Position numbers and translations under genes: made by a program. The notes beneath the pieces are model-generated. The model had not been told where the DNA came from. It did no database searches and saw only the letters and a program-made list of their open reading frames with translations. Positions 6,281-7,693 of a stretch of DNA of 7,693 nucleotides are shown piece after piece. Position 1 is the first letter of the stretch. Every line of letters begins with the position of its first letter. This DNA comes from Thermodesulfovibrionales bacterium (GTDB lineage Bacteria; Nitrospirota; Thermodesulfovibrionia; Thermodesulfovibrionales; UBA1546): the NCBI GenBank assembly GCA_030018605.1, contig JASEHP010000070.1:1-7693 (forward strand), written 5' to 3'.

Positions 6281-7112
6281 TTTCTCCAAGTTCCTCCAGT
6301 GCCTTTTTAAGTTCTTCCTGCGTAGGAGTTACGCCATGATACTGCACCTTGCCTTCAAAAAATGAAACTCCTTTCCCCTTTACCGTCCTTGCAACTATCA
6401 TAGTAGGTTTCCCCTTTATCCCCTCGGCCTCGTTGAGGGCGCCAATAATCGCCTTCATATTATGCCCGTCAATGTCAATTACATGCCATCCGAATGCATC
6501 CCACTTCTCTGTAATCGGTTCAAGCGCCATTACATCGCAGCAAGGCCCGTCTATCTGAAGGCCATTGTTATCAATAATTGCACATACGTTATCAAGCCGG
6601 TAATGGGCTGCTGTCATCGCTGCCTCCCAGACCTGCCCTTCCTGTGTTTCTCCATCTCCTAATAAACAGTAAACGCGAGAATTCATGCCGCCCATTTTCA
6701 GTCCCATTGCAATACCGTTGGCAATTGACAGCCCCTGTCCTAACGAGCCTGTGGATATTTCTACGCCCGGCAATAGTTTTGAGCATGGGTGCCCCTGAAG
6801 CGGGCTTCCGATCTTGCGTAATGTCTTGAGTAAAGACTTATCAAAGTACCCTGAAAGGGCAAGAACTGTATATAAGAGAGGAGCTGCGTGCCCTTTTGAG
6901 AGTATAAATCTGTCCCTCTCTTTCCACGCAGGGTCTTTGGGATTATGCCTCATCTTGGAAAAATACAGCGCTGTTGCCATATCAGCTGCTGACAAAGAGC
7001 CGCCTGTATGGCCAGAGCCTGCCTCTGCAAGCATCTTCAGGATTTCAATCCTCACGGCATTTGCCTGTTCTTTCAGAAACGCAATGTCTTTTGCAGCGGA
7101 AGCCTGACTCAT
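6270..7112 (-). CDS. Transketolase, N-terminal (thiamine diphosphate-binding PP domain) subunit
   Basis: This 280-aa protein is the first half of a split transketolase and carries the pyrophosphate-binding domain. Visible signatures are GSGHTGGSLS (32-41, with H35), SKGHAAPLLY (72-81, with H75), STGSLGQGLS (120-129), and the thiamine diphosphate/metal motif starting GDGETQEGQ (152-160) and ending IIDNN (179-183). A terminal GVTP segment follows VKGKGVSFFE, as in other transketolases. The length is typical for stand-alone N-subunits. The start ATG at 7112 has GGGAG/GGAG 8-9 nt upstream and overlaps the stop of the upstream 39-codon ORF in an ATGA arrangement. Its own stop overlaps the next gene's ATG by 11 nt, so both halves are translationally linked, as fits a fixed-ratio heteromer. 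No key residue is missing. Confidence 0.95.
   Translation of the reverse strand: MSQASAAKDIAFLKEQANAVRIEILKMLAEAGSGHTGGSLSAADMATALYFSKMRHNPKDPAWKERDRFILSKGHAAPLLYTVLALSGYFDKSLLKTLRKIGSPLQGHPCSKLLPGVEISTGSLGQGLSIANGIAMGLKMGGMNSRVYCLLGDGETQEGQVWEAAMTAAHYRLDNVCAIIDNNGLQIDGPCCDVMALEPITEKWDAFGWHVIDIDGHNMKAIIGALNEAEGIKGKPTMIVARTVKGKGVSFFEGKVQYHGVTPTQEELKKALEELGENGK
6293..6297 (-). promoter_or_regulatory. Ribosome binding site for the transketolase C-subunit
   Basis: GGAGG on the coding strand lies 12 nt before ATG 6280 and only 3 nt before the alternative TTG 6289. It is the only strong ribosome-site candidate ahead of the conserved domain. This supports initiation upstream of the repeats and hence translation through them. 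Confidence 0.55.
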
Positions 7113-7228
7113 TTTTTCTTCTCCCTTTGCATGATGTAATCAAGCAGAATATCGTCCAGCGTCTTGTCTTTGGCTTTTTTCATTTCAGGCTCGGCAATGC
7201 TTGTTCCGAGCTGCCCTGTGACAGCCAT
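7109..7228 (-). CDS. Candidate small protein of 39 aa, or displaced C-terminus of the upstream gene
   Basis: An ATG at 7228 opens 39 codons beginning MAVTGQLGTSIAEPEM and ending in KTLDDILLDYIMQREKKK. Its TGA overlaps the transketolase N-subunit ATG (ATGA), the classic sign of coupled translation. It overlaps the end of the upstream hypothetical gene by 49 nt in the -1 frame. A purine-rich stretch (GAGAAGAGAAAAGAAGAA) precedes the ATG and could act as a weak ribosome site. The predicted C-terminal amphipathic helix around LDDILLDYI looks like real protein. I do not recognise a family for it alone. It may be the true tail of the 7180-7497 gene separated by a one-base shift in the A/G-rich tract. 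Confidence 0.45.
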   Translation of the reverse strand: MAVTGQLGTSIAEPEMKKAKDKTLDDILLDYIMQREKKK

Positions 7229-7497
7229 TTCTTCTTTTCTCTTCTCTTCTTCTCCGTCAACAGGGTATTTAACTCTTTCAGCATTGCCTTGTGCTGCTCC
7301 TGCATCAGTTCCCTGACGCTTTTTTTGATGTCTTTGATTCCGATGAGGTGAGAATAGCTTATTTTCTTTGAGGCAAGGATTGTGCCTTTAAAATACAGAA
7401 GCGTAACTATAATAGGGTTGTTCAATCCGCTGTCCTCTGTCTGGACATGATAAACCTTCCCCTTGTAGGTTATGTTATTGTTATAACCGACAAGCAT
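7180..7497 (-). CDS. Conserved hypothetical protein, first gene of the cluster
   Basis: This 105-aa protein (from ATG 7497; a TTG at 7506 is in frame but has no better ribosome site) begins MLVGYNNNITYKGKVYHVQTEDSG. It continues with a strand-rich domain including TLLYFKGTILASKKISY and a helix with ELMQEQHKAMLKELN. To my recollection this resembles a family of short uncharacterised proteins in deltaproteobacteria and relatives, with the same VQTEDSG and MxEQHKxML signatures; no function is known to me. The final 25 or so residues (EKKRREKKKWLSQGSS...) are lysine-rich and unlike the ordered part. They overlap the 39-codon ORF at 7109-7228, so the true C-terminus may lie in that other frame. 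There is no signal peptide or membrane segment. Its position at the head of the transketolase-ftsE operon does not indicate a role. Confidence 0.7.
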   Translation of the reverse strand: MLVGYNNNITYKGKVYHVQTEDSGLNNPIIVTLLYFKGTILASKKISYSHLIGIKDIKKSVRELMQEQHKAMLKELNTLLTEKKRREKKKWLSQGSSEQALPSLK

Positions 7498-7693
7498 CGC
7501 TATCAATATTTTCTCTAAGAGTTATAAGCCGCAACTTTAGATTATTATATTACAGCAGAGGCGGAAAATGGAAGAAGCAGAGAATCTTGTCACTCTCTTG
7601 AATAGCTGATTATATTTGTTTAATGCAGTGAGAAATTCTGGCATAATTACTTTTTTCGGTGTCTGTTTTGGAGTATGGAGAGGATTAATTTAC
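7498..7693. other. Non-coding leader upstream of the operon, nothing else assigned
   Basis: This roughly 196-nt A/T-rich stretch to the window edge contains the promoter candidates but no convincing gene. A minus-strand 35-codon ORF (7537-7644) and a plus-strand frame open from a GTG at 7628 to the window end exist, but neither has a ribosome site or a recognisable motif. Confidence 0.5.
7544..7573 (-). promoter_or_regulatory. Possible sigma70-type promoter for the minus-strand operon
   Basis: On the coding strand a perfect TATAAT is present at 7549-7544, about 46 nt before the first ATG at 7497. A weak -35-like TTCCAT lies at 7573-7568 with 18-nt spacing. A second TATAAT at 7614-7609 lacks a recognisable -35. 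Both lie in an A/T-rich leader, where chance matches are likely. Confidence 0.25.

Noticed and set aside
6974..7351. Plus-strand 125-codon ORF across the transketolase start region
   Set aside because: Its residues (runs of F, L, S, C) are typical of an antisense shadow of Lys/Glu-rich coding sequence, and it crosses three supported minus-strand reading frames.
7537..7644. Minus-strand 35-codon ORF starting MPEFLTALNKYNQLF
   Set aside because: It lies in the A/T-rich leader, has no ribosome site, shows no family motif, and overlaps both promoter candidates. Chance is the simpler explanation.
7628..7693. Plus-strand GTG frame reading MRNSGIITFFGVCFGVWRGLIY to the window edge
   Set aside because: It looks slightly like a protein N-terminus, but it is only 22 codons, has no ribosome site, and no family could be supported.

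Overview
The window looks like a chromosomal segment from an uncultured Gram-negative bacterium. A reasonable guess, from protein style and repeats only, is Nitrospirota (Thermodesulfovibrio-like) or a neighbouring deltaproteobacterial lineage. Supporting signs are a transketolase split into two genes, an FtsE-FtsX-EnvC-Ctp cell-envelope cluster (EnvC implies a periplasm), and short G/C-rich palindromes and 7-bp-period repeats between genes. No rRNA or tRNA gene is visible to fix the taxonomy.

Nearly everything is on the minus strand and reads from right to left as one tightly packed unit. It starts with a small conserved hypothetical protein (7180-7497) and an overlapping 39-codon ORF (7109-7228). 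The two transketolase halves follow (6270-7112 and 5225-6280), then ftsE (4559-5221), ftsX (3681-4559), an EnvC-type murein hydrolase activator (2469-3668) and an S41 carboxy-terminal processing protease (1086-2414). Junctions from the 39-codon ORF to envC are overlaps or gaps of 3 to 12 nt. A 54-nt gap precedes the protease gene. A repeat-rich gap of about 100 nt then precedes a PolB-type 3'-5' exonuclease gene (308-982), also on the minus strand. At the left edge, on the plus strand and convergent, is the C-terminal half of a DUF5615/Mut7-C-like PIN-family protein (90-302) whose 5' part appears frameshifted.

Functionally, FtsE/FtsX form the ABC-type transmembrane switch that drives EnvC-like LytM activators of septal amidases. 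The S41 protease is a periplasmic processing enzyme often found next to EnvC. The transketolase genes supply the non-oxidative pentose phosphate pathway and are probably only co-transcribed.

The most notable points are these. (1) FtsE has Glu in place of the invariant Walker A Lys, although every other ATPase motif is intact. (2) The C-terminal transketolase gene begins with about 44 codons made of a 9-unit 7-bp repeat plus a 46-bp palindrome, and these must be translated because no other ATG or GTG start exists before the conserved domain. (3) Related 7-bp-period repeats sit at two further gene junctions. (4) A 39-codon ORF bridges the hypothetical gene and transketolase through a 49-nt overlap and an ATGA overlap. 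I see no defence system, CRISPR array or complete mobile element.
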